Positions 1 through 10,442 are shown, counted from the first letter of the stretch. The stretch is 64,000 bases of DNA from Agrypnia vestita (GCA_016648135.1 JADDOH010010099.1:51357-115356); one strand, 5' to 3'. Program-made: numbers and translations. Notes: generated from the letters alone by a model not told the origin.

Positions 1-340
1 AGTAGTGTACAAAGGTTACAAGTGAAAGCTTGATGTTCGAAGGTATAATGGCGAAGGCTTCCGCTGTATACGAGAAGCCCCGCTGGAATGAGATGATTTG
101 TTCTGCGGACGCGTGCTTATATAGTAGAACAAAGGAATCGGGGGTGTTATGATTTCCTCTTTACTCGGCCGCGCGTGTGGGTATTTAGCTTAGATCAGCG
201 AGGTGCGTTTCGTCACTCCGATAGTCCATGCGCTCTGCTATACCTCGCCTTTATACTCGATCATTGGTCCGGCTTACATTTGCCTTGCTCAGCGATCTTG
301 TCTCAAACTCTGTATCGAGGGCGACGGTCTGCCGTCTCGA
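1..340. other. GC-richer stretch with TATA-like box, no recognised gene
   Basis: This opening stretch is clearly richer in G+C and CpG than the following sequence. It holds a TATA-like tatatagt around 118-125 and short open frames on the plus strand (175-429) that match nothing I recognise. It could be an LTR, a promoter or a first exon cut by the window edge. No paired terminal repeat or splice site decides between these. Confidence 0.25.
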
Positions 341-535
341 TGTCAGCATGTGTGGTAACTCATTACACGGGAGTCTGTGTGTATGTGTCTTGGGCCACCA
401 CAAATATATTTAAAAAATGTCGCCAGTAAAAATTGTTTATAAAATAAAACATCTTTTAACTTTAAAATTTTTAAATTAATTTTTTGATTTTTAGCAACCA
501 AACATTTATTATAAATTTCCTGTGTTAAGATTATC

Positions 536-590
536 CCAATTTCGTTGTCTATATGTCCGTCCATACGTTTGCGTAACTTCGTGTAAAGTT
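536..590 (-). repeat. Fragment of (GACA)n SINE family C, 3' body
   Basis: Read on the minus strand this gives the conserved body of the family seen better at 11898-12071: TTACACGAAGTTACG, then GGACGGAC-type microsatellite, then CAACGAAATT. The tRNA-like head is missing. A short stretch at 380-416 (gggccaccacaaatatattt) may be a detached piece of the same head region. Confidence 0.5.
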
Positions 591-704
591 ATTAATTTTT
601 TTATAATAAATTATTTTTACAAAAATCTTTTTTTTCGAAAAACTTTTTTTAGAAATTTCGTTTTCCGATTTTATAAAAATTAAAATAGACACATTTTTGT
701 CCCT

Positions 705-767
705 TAGGAACCGACATGTAAAAGTTACGTCATTTTCGACTGGTTACAGTTAGTTTTGTATAATTAT
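705..767. repeat. Diverged end of the 24.8-kb foldback MITE family
   Basis: The order acatgtaaaagt, acgtcattttcgactggtta, cagttagtttt matches, with scattered changes, the right terminal arm of the foldback element at 24789-25020. Only one arm is present, so this is a fragment or a decayed copy. The rest of 590-1040 holds only AT-rich sequence and a short lepidopteran-repeat motif (tttcagctcgattgga near 965). Confidence 0.45.
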
Positions 768-1039
768 CCCCGCCATTTTGATAAGACAATCCACACCAAA
801 CGAAATCATTTTACAGAATAACAACTAGCTTTTAGTAGCATAACGTAGGCACTTGCCCGAACATCTGAGATTAATTTGCATTTTTTGTGTGCGTGTGTAC
901 ATGTGTGATTCCAAATGTATATGTTATAATTCATTTTCATCGACATCAAATCGAGGTGCAAAATTTCAGCTCGATTGGATGACTGGGAGTGTGGTAATGT
1001 ATAAGTGAAGTAAATGTAAAGGATTTAAATATTTTTTTA

Positions 1040-1180
1040 TTTTTATAATGAATTTTCCGGGACAGGAATTGTGGAATCACAATTGCGACCATGAAAATTG
1101 TGGTCTTGGCTGCCTCCAGCAAATTATTGCACCCCAGTCCGTCTGGTGCAAGCTCTCTCCAGCTTGTGGTCAACACATTT
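1040..1180 (-). pseudogene. RTE-type LINE ORF 3' end, decayed
   Basis: On the minus strand the frame reads SWRELAPDGLGCNNLLEAAK near its start. This matches the W-R-x-x-A-x-D-R-x-x-W-x-x-x-x-x-x-AKT signature at the C-terminus of RTE-clade non-LTR reverse transcriptases, and compares with the better copy at 8590-8830 (NWRELALDRDEW...EEAKTHQGL). The key R and W in the middle have been lost and the frame runs past the usual stop, so this is a dead fragment. It is short, and the call rests on one motif. Confidence 0.35.
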
Positions 1181-1389
1181 CAACCACCGTAACTATGGCT
1201 TGCCAAAACTTTGCAGACCAATTTAGTTATTGTTGAAAAGGCTTTTAACGTTTACGTGCCATACAATATGTCGGTTCATTCAATATATTATTAAGTTCAT
1301 TATTGCATATCGCCCGTCAAGCACCACATTCTGCAGAACTCTTTTTAAAGAGTTCAGGTTGTTATTACGGTCGTTAGACATATTTGACT

Positions 1390-1584
1390 GTAATTTCGGA
1401 TATTTTATACGCACCGTATGTATTACCGAGAAGCAAATCTCGACGTTTCGTTAGATACTTATCCAACGTCATCAGGAGAATGACCTTTACCCACGGAGGT
1501 GGAGATCAGACTGTCGTATCCAACGAAACGTCGAGATTCGCTTCTCGGTAATACATACGGTGCGTATAAAATATCCGAAATTAC
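1390..1584. repeat. Foldback element with 69-bp arms and hammerhead-like core
   Basis: Two 69-bp arms (1390-1458 and 1516-1584) are inverted copies with two mismatches, separated by 57 bp. Each arm includes CGACGTTTCG and a stretch that would pair tightly as a long hairpin. On the minus strand the inner edge of the left arm reads CCTGATGACGTTGGAT, then a 4-nt loop, then ATCTAACGAAACG: a hammerhead-like CTGATGA / hairpin / GAAA order. Penelope-like elements are known to carry hammerhead motifs and inverted pLTRs, so a decayed Penelope-like end is one reading. A simple MITE is another. Confidence 0.6.
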
Positions 1585-1589
1585 GGTTA

Positions 1590-2155
1590 AAAAAAAAACT
1601 CTTCTTACTTGGAAAATACATGTTTATAACCTTTTGTAAGCATGACCTTTCTACACGCTTTTATTAAACTTCACTTGTCTATCAGCCAAAAATCTTAATC
1701 AGTATTTGTCCCACTCTCTGCCAAAAAATTTTGAAATTTTTCAAAGATGATGACATTTCAATAATCATTCATAACTTTAACATAACCAGTTAAATTATTT
1801 TTTTAAATATATTTATAATATTGACAATTTATTTCACCGAAAAGTGTACATGCCGACGACATCCGTCAAGTGTGTTAATTTTAAAGTGACATTTGAGTTT
1901 TGAAGTTAGGTTGATTACATAATTTAATACCAGTATGACCAAGATTAAAAGTTGTACATACGTATGCACTGTGATCGCTCTCGTTACCTACCGTGGCTGT
2001 TAAAAAAATATATTTTCTCCTGTTTAAGCAAAATTTTTTTTTTAAATACAACTCTACATTAAAATATATTTTTTTTTAAATGGTATGTTGAGGCTAATGT
2101 CGGTGATAGATATATGTGTACCACTGATTTTAATATAATAAAAGGAAACAATTCC
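1590..2155. other. AT-rich, nothing recognised
   Basis: I see no coding frame, RNA gene or repeat that I can name here. The stretch contains poly-T runs and short AT-rich sequence only. Confidence 0.5.
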
Positions 2156-2156
2156 C

Positions 2157-2490
2157 GTAATATTTAATAAGAAATAAATAAATGAAATTAAGAGAAATAC
2201 ACAAATATCAAATAACATATATATATATATATATATGTTATTTATGGAAGCGAGTCCCGTAACATTTATTAAGTTGGTTATTAAGAAATAAATAAATGAA
2301 ATGAAGAGAAACACACAAATATCAAATAATAAAATGAAAAATTAAATGCTGGAACGTGGATTCGAACCACGGACCTTTGTCTTATGCGGACAACGTGATA
2401 CCAATTTCACTATCCCAGCCACTTAATAAGTCGTCAATATTTGATAGTTTTATGTTTCTCTTTGAATTATTAATTCACTTATTTATATTA
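2157..2490. repeat. Repeat cluster: tandem unit plus inverted arm around a tRNA-like gene
   Basis: A unit of about 55 bp containing agagaaa-acacaaatatcaaat occurs at 2157-2213 and again at 2275-2328. Between them lies a (TA)n tract at about 2216-2236. A diverged inverted copy lies at about 2436-2490 (tatttgatag, ttttatgtttctcttt, acttatttat). The tRNA-like gene at 2347-2419 sits between the second direct unit and the inverted copy, so it forms the centre of a foldback. The arms are roughly 70-75% alike by eye. Confidence 0.5.
2347..2419 (-). tRNA. tRNA-like cloverleaf, anticodon position reads CAT
   Basis: The minus strand folds as a standard 73-nt tRNA. The acceptor is GCTGGGA/TTCCAGC (one G-U), the D stem GTGA/TCAC, the anticodon stem TTGTC/GACAA, the variable loop 5 nt, the T stem CGTGG/CCACG with loop TTCGAAT, and the discriminator A. 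The A box (TAGTGAAATTGG) and B box (GGTTCGAATCC) are intact, and a T5 run lies a few bases downstream as a Pol III terminator. The anticodon loop is CGCATAA: positions 34-36 read CAT (Met), but position 33 is G where tRNAs have an almost invariant T. This is therefore either a pseudo-tRNA or the intact head of a SINE. No CCA is encoded, as expected for a eukaryote. Confidence 0.55.
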
Positions 2491-2494
2491 TTCC

Positions 2495-3430
2495 ATTTTT
2501 ATTAGGAAAGTAATCGATTGTTGCGAGAAATCAAACGAAGTTTTGACGTCTTCCCGCTAGTCGATTTCCGAATAATGGAAGTATTCTTTGCTAAATTGCA
2601 AATTAAGTATATTCGTAATTTATATTTTTCATATATATATATATTTTGAATTTTTTTATATAAAGCTATATTGGACAGCCCTATGTTTGAGCCCACTCAA
2701 TGCCTATTTTAACCACGCGTTTAACAAAATTAGTGGAACATGCTCAAAGCATCTTCATACAGTTTCTGGATGGTAGGCCATCTAAAGGGCAAGCGGTTAA
2801 GCGAATTTGGAGAAGTTACGTCGTTTAATTAGTGCCACAATATTGTACTGAAATAAGATACTCCCGTACAAACTGCTTCATTCTAAAGACCTCATAACGT
2901 CTCTCCAGTGAAAAACTTTTACAAAGTTAAATTCATATTCAAAAGTTCGTAATGCCTTATTTGCTTAAGTATTCATTAAAATTTTTCATAAATATATGTA
3001 AATTAAATTAAGTGATGTATTATTGATGAATTTAGCATTTACGTTGTAAAGATAATTTATGAATTGCGTGGGGGTGAAAAACATAAATTTTATTACCTCT
3101 ATGCGAGTTTGAATATAATTTTGTATTTTACCATAATTATATTAGCTTCACCTGTTTGTCAGGACGAAATCTTATAATCCATATTTCATCCGCTTTCCGA
3201 TGTCCAATCGAGGTTAAAATTTTACACATAGACATTTTGTAGACGACAGTACTGGAACAAATTATCAGATTTACTAATCAATAAATCAATCAACGTTTCG
3301 TACCGTAAATTAGTTAATAAGATCACAAAAAGATGGTGCTAGATTCTTACTGAAATGATTTTAAAAGAAGAAAAATATATTACACTATATTACATGTATT
3401 ATGTTCAAAAATTACAATACATAATATTTT
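2495..3430. other. AT-rich interval, nothing firm
   Basis: No gene is recognised. A short motif at about 3195-3260 (ccaatcgaggttaaaattt) resembles the conserved stretch found in lepidopteran repeats elsewhere in the window (near 965 and 55970) but is too short to classify. Confidence 0.4.
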
Positions 3431-3439
3431 ATAACATGA

Positions 3440-3575
3440 GTAGCCTGTTGGTCTTGTGGTTAAGACTCTCGTCTCGTGATCCAAAAGTCGCGGATTCGAA
3501 TTAGTCCCATTTTCACAGCACAAGCGTTTAGCTTAGTTTGAAAATAGTAAGAATATTGATGTGATACCTATTCTG
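3440..3575 (+). repeat. SINE family A, copy 1 (tRNA-derived)
   Basis: The head TAGCCTGTTGGTCTTGTGG, then TTAAGACTCTCGTCTCGTGA, then a B-box-like GGATTCGAATT is tRNA-derived. The body CACAGCACAAGCGTTTAGCT followed by tagtaagaatattgatgtg is shared with copies at 10386, 11701, 14359 and 23954. Four of five copies keep the tRNA-like head, and the body ends in an AT-rich tail, as in a Pol III SINE mobilised by LINEs. The partner LINE is not identifiable from this window. Confidence 0.75.
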
Positions 3576-3579
3576 TGCT

Positions 3580-4095
3580 GGCATTTCTATTTAAAAAAAA
3601 ATTAAACCACGCGTATATTTGAATGTACCTACTAAAAAGTAAAAAATAAATTTTCGACCAAAAATTTTTTGCCACCTTCAAATAAAAGCGTGGGCGCTTT
3701 CCCTACACCAACAATAGAATTCTGTTTAATGGTACTCAATGAAAATTATGATCACTATTCATAATGTGGTTCTTGAATACAGAAAAGTTGTTACTTGTTT
3801 AACAACAAAGATGCTCTTTTAGTCCAATGTAGAGATCAAAGTTTGGCCGATGTATTTACTATTATAATTCCGCATGAAATTTTTTAATTTTCTATTTTTG
3901 TCTATGAATTTTGTAACGCATTATTAAACCTTAAAAGTTTGTCTTCCTTGAGTAATATTTATTTCAATTTCAGAGTTTCTTACCATTTAATAGAAATACA
4001 CTTTGATACAAATTTTACGTTCTTACGTATAAATTAGCTGCAACTCGACAAAATTGACGGAACATTGGTTCGCGCCTTCGCTAAACCCTAGTTGT
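3580..4095. other. AT-rich, nothing recognised
   Basis: No coding frame or recognised repeat. Short inverted homology (agcgtgggcgctttccct, near 3686) is not enough to call an element. Confidence 0.4.
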
Positions 4096-4099
4096 TATT

Positions 4100-4225
4100 T
4101 ACATTATCTTTTTGGCAGCTCATGAGGAGTCGGCGGTAGCAACATGCATTGAGCTGTCGGTTCAGGTGAATTCGAACGAAATTACAAGACAGACAGGCAG
4201 ACAGACAAACCGACAACAAAATTAA
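4100..4225 (+). repeat. SINE family C, copy with (GACA)n
   Basis: GGTTCAGGTGAATTCGAACG, then AAATTAC, a GACAGACAGGCAGACAGAC microsatellite and AACAAAATTAATATG follow the order of the fuller family C copies (11898-12071 reverse, 25273-25450). The head upstream is decayed. The adenine-rich end and the microsatellite position match the moth MINE-type elements. Confidence 0.6.
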
Positions 4226-4533
4226 TATGTTTGATAATCGTTAAGTTGGAAAATTTAAATATATTTATAATGATCCGAGCTTCTTCATCTCTCCTACTCC
4301 ACTACTGTTATTTATTGACTATCATTTTAGAAATTAATTTATTGTAGCAATAATGTATTGTTTATAAAAATATGTACGATGAGATCTCGGCACTGACTAA
4401 ACGAAAATGTAATATATTTAGAAATGATACGATACGAGTATTCAGTTTTAATGAGAAAATAACTTAAACTAGCCGATACTGAAATCTAATATTCAAATAG
4501 GTTAAAACCAAACTTAATTCAGTTACAACATAT

Positions 4534-5012
4534 TGTAGCGAGATGGCGAACCAAAAAATGTTGCGCGCTATCAAAACCTCTCGTAATTTATGACTCGGTT
4601 ATAGCGACAATATCACAATTGAACACTCTAGAATCGGAGATAGACGCGGAGGCAGTAATTCGTGACGTTTAACCGACACAACATTAGATATGAAGCGGGA
4701 ATGCAGTGTGGCTAGCACGTATATACCAGTGATAGTCAATTAAAGAAGTACCTGATGGCGGGCGAAACATTTTCTACGTGCGAATATTAAATGAAATTTT
4801 CTAGAAAGTATTCGAAGCAATACAAACAGCGTGGAATAATGTGAATATAGATATATTATATTAATAGGTTTGTGGAATATTCTATTTATATTTAGTACAA
4901 TAAATTTAAGAATAGTATTCTGATTTAATTCCCTGTCCGGTAACTTTTTGCGCCATACATAAAAGTTAAAATTGTTAAAGTGTTTTCATTTACATCCCAA
5001 AGCCACCGTAAC
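4534..5012 (+). repeat. Possible solo LTR
   Basis: The block starts TGTAGCGAGATGGCG and ends CCACCGTAACA, giving TG...CA ends. Inside are a TATA-like gtatata near 4720 and a polyadenylation signal AATAAA near 4900, in the order expected for an LTR. It is GC-richer than its flanks. I see no convincing target-site duplication and no second copy in the window, so the call is tentative. A CCTGATGGCGGGCGAAAC motif at about 4750 resembles other motifs noted in this window. Confidence 0.3.
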
Positions 5013-5014
5013 AG

Positions 5015-5555
5015 TATACTTATCAAAAATAAAATAGTAAAATGTCAAAAAAATATTAAATTTCACGGATACTATTATTTAGTTTTTTTTTAAAGTGATA
5101 TCAATGCAAGAATACGAGTATACAAAAGTGAAAAGAATGTGACATCAATTGTAATTATTTGAAATCAAAACTATATATTATTATTATTGGCAGCCATATA
5201 ATCATATGCCCGAAAAATGTAAAAGTGTACTGAAAAATATGAGATGTGACAAAGTTAATAAATAGAGGCGCTGAAATAATTTTTTTTTTAAATTCGAGGA
5301 AGACTGCTGAAAAATGTGAAAAATACGGTATTTTGTTGGACACTGTAAAACTGAAAAGAGTGCTAAAAAGTGAGACAAGTGTAAATGTAAGAATGTGAAA
5401 TGTTACATTGTGACAAAGGAAAAAAATGAAGAGAGCGTAGCGAAAACGGGGACATAACCGCATGTAGAGGTAAAACATTTTTCATTCACCTCTGTATGGG
5501 ATTTTACCCAAATTAGCAACGCATGTTACTAACGCGACGGTAAAACAATGTTCGT
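5015..5555. other. AT-rich, nothing recognised
   Basis: The 107-residue antisense open frame at 5155-5478 is F/L/S-rich low-complexity translation of AT-rich DNA and matches nothing. Confidence 0.4.
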
Positions 5556-5561
5556 CTAAAT

Positions 5562-5640
5562 CAGTGTTATTCAACCTTTTGAATACGTGACTCCTTTCCA
5601 AGTACACCAATATTGGCGACGCCCCCCGGGTCCATAATAA
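5562..5640. repeat. hAT-like terminal fragment
   Basis: CAGTGTTATTCAACCTTTTG, then aatacgtgactcctttcca, follows the widespread non-autonomous hAT end CAGnGnTTCTCAACCTTTTn followed by a gtgacccc block. Only one end is seen. No matching inverted end was found within the next kilobase. Confidence 0.35.
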
Positions 5641-6196
5641 ACTAAGTGATTCAAAAAATGACGCACTTAATTTTCTTTCAATTGAGACTACCTACTGATC
5701 GAAAAATCAAGTGCTGTGTATATATTATATATTTCTGAATATATATTTCTGCTTCAATTATGAGACAAAAACGTTCAAGCAACCATGACTTATTATATCA
5801 ATAGTTATAGAGATATGTGACATGCAAGTTTGCATTTATTTTTCAATATTTATGACATATTTTATGAAACCCGTTAGACTATCATCATAGTTAATTATAT
5901 CGAACATGAAAAATTCATTACTAATATAAGTCACATTAATACTAGTCATATAAAATAATAAAAACTTCCCAATTCTAGTTGGAAAACATTCCAATTGAAT
6001 GTTCTGCAGCGTTTTTATCATTTCATTTAACTTGTATTGAAACGAATGATTTTTTCGTAATTGATATACGTTACTGTAATGAAAGTTTATCGTTTTGTAA
6101 AAAATAGGTCAGAAATATTGAAAAAAAAATGAAGACTTTTATCCGAAACGTCGGCCAGAAAGGTCGGAATAACACGGCATAATACCCCAGAAAACA

Positions 6197-6430
6197 CTAA
6201 CCTGTAAATAAAGGTATGCAGTTTCCATTTACATTATCTTTGATTTCTGCGCGTATAAGTAATTTCTTGTAAGCGGACTTAAATTGGCTAACAGTTGGGT
6301 TGTTATTATATCCCCCATGTGAGCGTATAGCTCCAAAAAATAATTCAATATGATCTTGATTGAATTTGTACATCGTTAGATATTTTAACCCTGGGGACTC
6401 TGACATTAAATATGTCTTAACTAATAGTTG
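6197..6430 (-). pseudogene. P-element-type (THAP-associated) transposase, C-terminal fragment
   Basis: The minus-strand frame contains LKYLTMYKFNQDHIELFF, followed by GAIRSHGGYNNNPT, then FKSAYKKLL and a terminal NGNC. This is the conserved C-terminal block of P-element/THAP9-like transposases, whose usual form is (L)TYKxSQDHLELFFxxIRxxGGxNNNPTxxQFxxxYKxLL. About 70-80 residues survive and the frame is closed by stops upstream (about 6430). The THAP DNA-binding domain and catalytic region are absent, so this cannot be active. P elements move by cut and paste with 8-bp duplications. Terminal repeats were not located. The family call is strong, the exact family unknown. Confidence 0.85.
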
Positions 6431-6434
6431 TAAA

Positions 6435-8580
6435 CTTTCTATTCGAATTCAAAAACTCAAGAACCCCGTTTTTTTATTAGACTGAATAATTTGTACTCCA
6501 TTTGGTAATTTTAAATTGGATGAATGGATTACTCAGGTACGCAGAAAATTTTAAATGATTTCCAGAGACTACAGACCTTTTTTGTTCACCTACATAAAAT
6601 TATATCCTAATCCGAATACTTTAAATAATAAATAATTTTTATTCTAAAATTTAATGTTCAAAAATATTTTAGCGCAGCCCTGCCGGCACCATAAATTTTG
6701 TGCATTTATGCCATAAAAATACCATATTCAGCTTAGTTAGAGGCATACAATGTTGTGCCTTCTCTTTTTTACTCGTAAAAATTCAGAATTTTTTGATGAG
6801 ACAATGAGACGGATCTATTTTCAAATGTCGGCTATCTAAGTAAACAATTCTACAGTTCGTGTTGCTTGAACATTCATAGAAATATTTTGATTTGAGTGAT
6901 CGAAAACATCATCAAAATAGCATTCACTGAATCATTTGAGAAATGAAATCACTCAAAAATAAACATTCTAGGATTTATTTAAATAATAGTAAATGTTTGC
7001 AGTTGGTTTATTGTTTAAATCAGATATTAAACGTATAAAAGTAAAATTTATATATTTTTGATAAAATACCTGTAATAGCTGATATTTTTCTTCCCGTTTC
7101 CAGTACTATTAGAACACCCCTTAATTGCACAAGAAGACATATATATTTTTTTTATTATTTGCACGTAAATACACAATTATTATCCAAAATATTGAGAACA
7201 AATTTGACAGCTTTATTGGCTTAACGCTTACAAAGCAATTAAAGACGTACCCGACCGGGTGATCTTTTTTGTCCCTTTTTCTCTTATTTGTTACTATATT
7301 GTTTAAACTTAGTAAGCTCTATTTTAGCACGCGTACAGGTTTGGTAAAATGTGTAGTTATCCCTCTTTAGATTGTATATACTCTAAGATTCTAACATTGT
7401 AATAGATTCGTTTTTTGCGAACCATTAAAGATTTCATCCATTTGTTTTAAAAACAAGTGAATATTAATAGTCGAATTGTTTGAAACAATCTTTGACACTG
7501 ACTACCGAAAAAATGAACTAAATATTTGTGTTGATATTTCACTGTCGCTAGGGGCAAACTGCATACAGGTGAAATCGCATATATGCGGTCAATCACATGT
7601 CACAAAGTTGCAGACCGGTTGCTCTCTGGGGGAACAATATTTTTCACGCGTAGTGTCATAGAGAGCATGCCAAAACAAGCAGATTGGTTTATCTGCTACA
7701 CACGATACAAAAAAAATTCTAACAGTAACTCAAATAGTTGAATGGGGAAAGACTTTATTGTTTGCTATGTCAAGGAAAATACATTTGACATCCAATTAAT
7801 AAGTAATGTGGACCGTGTTTTTTCAAATGAAAACTGTTCAATATACCTATTCAATTTATTATTAGTAATTGTCCAGCAATGTCAGCGAAATTCATCAGAA
7901 ATAAGCAATTCTTCTCAAAGCTTTTACTGTAGTTTTTTTTTCACATTTTTATATGAAAAGATATCAAAGAAAATTATTTTTATTAATTCCTATAAAAATG
8001 TGTGACATCCGAAATGTTGTCAGATAAAGGAGAAAGAATTGAAGAGACCATGTTTAAATAATGAACTTCCATACCTAGTCCTGTATATGAAACCAGAGAG
8101 AAAAGGGATGTCTAGAAGATCAAAACATGGAAAGATAACTGGAAGTCCTTATCACATGAGGCGGAAACTCTGCACTAGTGATGCAGTTATCGGTAAAGTT
8201 ATTTAAGATATGTATCTGATTGTACCTATGATTGTTATTTGTCAATCATTGATGCAAATAGATACAAATCTTAAAAACGGTAAGTGTGTCATTGGTTAAA
8301 ATACCATCACTACTCTGCGCAAACAGACCCTAGTGGTCTTCAGTCAGTATAAAAAGAGGAAACAGAAGATATTCCATATACTTAAAATACACATACTTTT
8401 AAAACTAATAAGATAACTATGTACTTTGAAAACTTATACAATTAAGAATAAATTTGTATAAAATACTATTTTTTTAAATTATCAAGACGTTTAGGGACTA
8501 ACGTTGAGGGTCGCATTTAATGCATTTATCCTAGAAATACTCGTACAAATATATTTCTAATGTTATATTCTCCTCAAATA
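6435..8580. other. AT-rich interval with two unrecognised open frames
   Basis: Plus-strand frames at 7476-7661 and 7742-8005 lie within one slightly GC-richer patch, and either could be a decayed mobile-element ORF or a chance frame. I recognise no motif. At 8055-8110 the sequence is purine-rich with short internal similarity. Nothing else can be supported. Confidence 0.3.
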
Positions 8581-8589
8581 TTTGGATAA

Positions 8590-8830
8590 TATAACGACAC
8601 TTTGCTTGCTGAATACATCCCTGCAGAACTCAAGGCCAATAGGGCGAAGGAGCTTAGGAGGGCCAAAATTAAGATGGAGTGACAACGTTCTCAAAGATAT
8701 CTCTGCCTTAGAGCTTCGAAACTGGAGAGAGTTGGCACTAGACCGAGATGAGTGGAGGAAAATTATTGAGGAGGCCAAGACCCACCAAGGGTTGTAGTGC
8801 CAAGAATGATGATGATGATAAAGATACTTT
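8590..8830 (+). pseudogene. RTE-clade LINE reverse transcriptase, C-terminal end and (TGA)n tail
   Basis: The plus frame reads LGGPKLRWSDNVLKDIS, then NWRELALDRDEWRKIIEEAK and THQGL before a stop at about 8795. GRPxLRWxDxVxxDI followed by W-R-E-x-A-x-D-R-x-x-W-R-x-I-x-x-EAKTHxGL is the diagnostic C-terminus of insect RTE-type elements. The stop is followed by a (TGA)n run at about 8807-8820, a common 3' terminus of these elements. The 5' side is truncated, as expected for incomplete reverse transcription. The last 70 residues are free of stops, suggesting moderate age. Confidence 0.8.
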
Positions 8831-9340
8831 ACTAACAATACAAAGACTGACGGGTAGATTCTGTACTTTAAAAAAATTAATTTGATAGTAATATTTCGTG
8901 TTATTAAAGGAGAAATGTTTAAATATCTTGCAGTGCAGCACCCTGGCAATATTTTATAATAACCGCAAAAAAGTGTAATTCATCCCTTGTAGGGGTATCA
9001 CGTGGGCCGATACATTAAAATGATGGCACAGACAGCGGGGTGCGGTTCCGGAATCATGATTTATCAAAGGACTATGCGCTCTAAATCATCCCCCACATTC
9101 AGCGCGTGCCATCATCAAATATGCCTGTGTCGGGAATATTCATGGCATTTCAGGAATTCAATTGTATAATCGGCCTCTTTTAATACCACCCATTTTACAG
9201 ACAATTGTGGAAAATACCACAAAAAGTCTAACGGATTAAAATTTTAATTTAAAATATATTTTATATTGAAAATACCGTAATTGTTCCAAATAAAGTATGC
9301 TTGTACATTATTATTCAACATATTTATACACGCATAGAAT
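8830..9340. other. Unassigned interval with a GC-richer patch
   Basis: The part around 8990-9180 is GC-richer, with CpGs and no frame I recognise. It may be a conserved non-coding element or old repeat. Nothing else is seen. Confidence 0.3.
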
Positions 9341-9344
9341 AGGA

Positions 9345-9690
9345 GAATATCCTACATGAAGTACTTACCGCTGAGGGAATCCATCTACCGCAGGCTCGAG
9401 TCGCGCAGACAGGAAAGCCTAGTCATGTTGGGGGTCAGAATTTTAAGAAATATAATTGACGCTCTGAACTTGCTAGCAAATAATGCCCTGTTTGAACCCA
9501 ATAATTATTTGGGATATCGAGGTCACGCGCTATTTCATGTCCCAAAATGCTGAATGGATGTAATGAATAGGCACACCATAACGCATAGTGTGCAACTCTT
9601 AAATAAATTGAGCGATCGTGTCGATGTATTTAATGATAGCATTGAAAGCACCAAACAGAAGATCGCCACCATATAGGTACTCACTTCACG
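9345..9690 (+). pseudogene. LINE (jockey/CR1 group) ORF2 C-terminal end
   Basis: The frame MKYLPLRESIYRRLESRRQE continues SLVMLGVRILRNIIDALNLL, then FHVPKC. After a frameshift it continues as LNKLSDRVDVFNDSIE at about 9596-9645. The pattern Y-x-P-L-x-x-R-x-x-LExRRxxx-x-V, then F-x-V-P, then LNxLSxxVDxFxxS is the region after the reverse-transcriptase thumb in jockey-like elements. It is truncated at the 5' end and broken once. Only the tail of the protein remains. Confidence 0.65.
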
Positions 9691-9799
9691 TCGTCACTTA
9701 CATAGTAAATGGATCAATCTGTTATGCAATTATAAAAAAAAAACGTGAACAAGCATTCTAAAAAAAAATTGTGGACACCCATTTGTAAGTTTATTCAGC

Positions 9800-10385
9800 A
9801 TATAAATAAAATTATAGCAATTTCGTATTGTAAAAAAAAAAACAACAATAGTGTTTTGATGTTTTTAGTCTCTTATTTACTTACATCCTGTTGTCAAAGT
9901 ATTTGGGTAATAACAATAAGTCTGTCTCTGATTTTAAATGTAATTTATACCAAAACATTATATTATATTCTTTGATTTACTGTTCCTAATTTTAGATTAT
10001 TCCACATTTTTGTTATTTTTGTTCTTCTAATGCACTTCAATATTATACGTTTTGCTTTGTTTTGTACTATTTGAAGTTTCTATAGCATTTTTTTTGCTTA
10101 TATAAAATATATACTGGAAGAATAATAAATGTGCGGGAGAATCATAGTATTGTATATTAATAAACTTGTATTATAAATGATATATCTTCTTATTCTTCCA
10201 AATATAGATATTTTTTTGCAATTTACTTCAGGACAAATTCAGTATATTTTGTAAATATTAGTTTCATTACATCTAGGTATTTTATACTGCCTAGGTTTCC
10301 TAATATCTTATTTTCTAGTTTCACTTAATATTTGGTTGTTCTTTTTTTGATCCCAATTATCACACATTTTGTTTTGGAAATATTT
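9800..10385 (-). pseudogene. LINE reverse-transcriptase C-terminal part, antisense, many stops
   Basis: Read on the minus strand across several frames I see a GSIKYLxV-like stretch, then FGRIRRYIIYNTSLLIYNTM, ILPHIYYSSSI, KLQIVQNKAKRIILKCIRRT, and later VNQRI and DNRM-like pieces down to about 9820. This order (YLGxxID, YxSLIxPHxxYxSxI, LQxxQNKAxRxIL) is the post-catalytic part of jockey/CR1/Crack-type reverse transcriptases. Stops and frameshifts are frequent. Its 5'-truncated end abuts a SINE A fragment at 10386, so the two insertions share a junction. A 76-residue plus-strand frame at 9745-9975 is only its shadow. Confidence 0.65.
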
Positions 10386-10442
10386 AAGCGTTTAGCTTAG
10401 TTTAAAAATATAAGAATATTGATATATTGATACGACACTACT
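10386..10442 (+). repeat. SINE family A, body fragment
   Basis: AAGCGTTTAGCTTAGTTTAA, then aatataagaatattgatat matches the body of SINE A copy 1 (3519-3565). The tRNA-like head is missing. Confidence 0.6.

Noticed and set aside
5155..5478. 107-codon antisense frame
   Set aside because: Phe/Leu/Ser-rich translation of AT-rich DNA; no motif.
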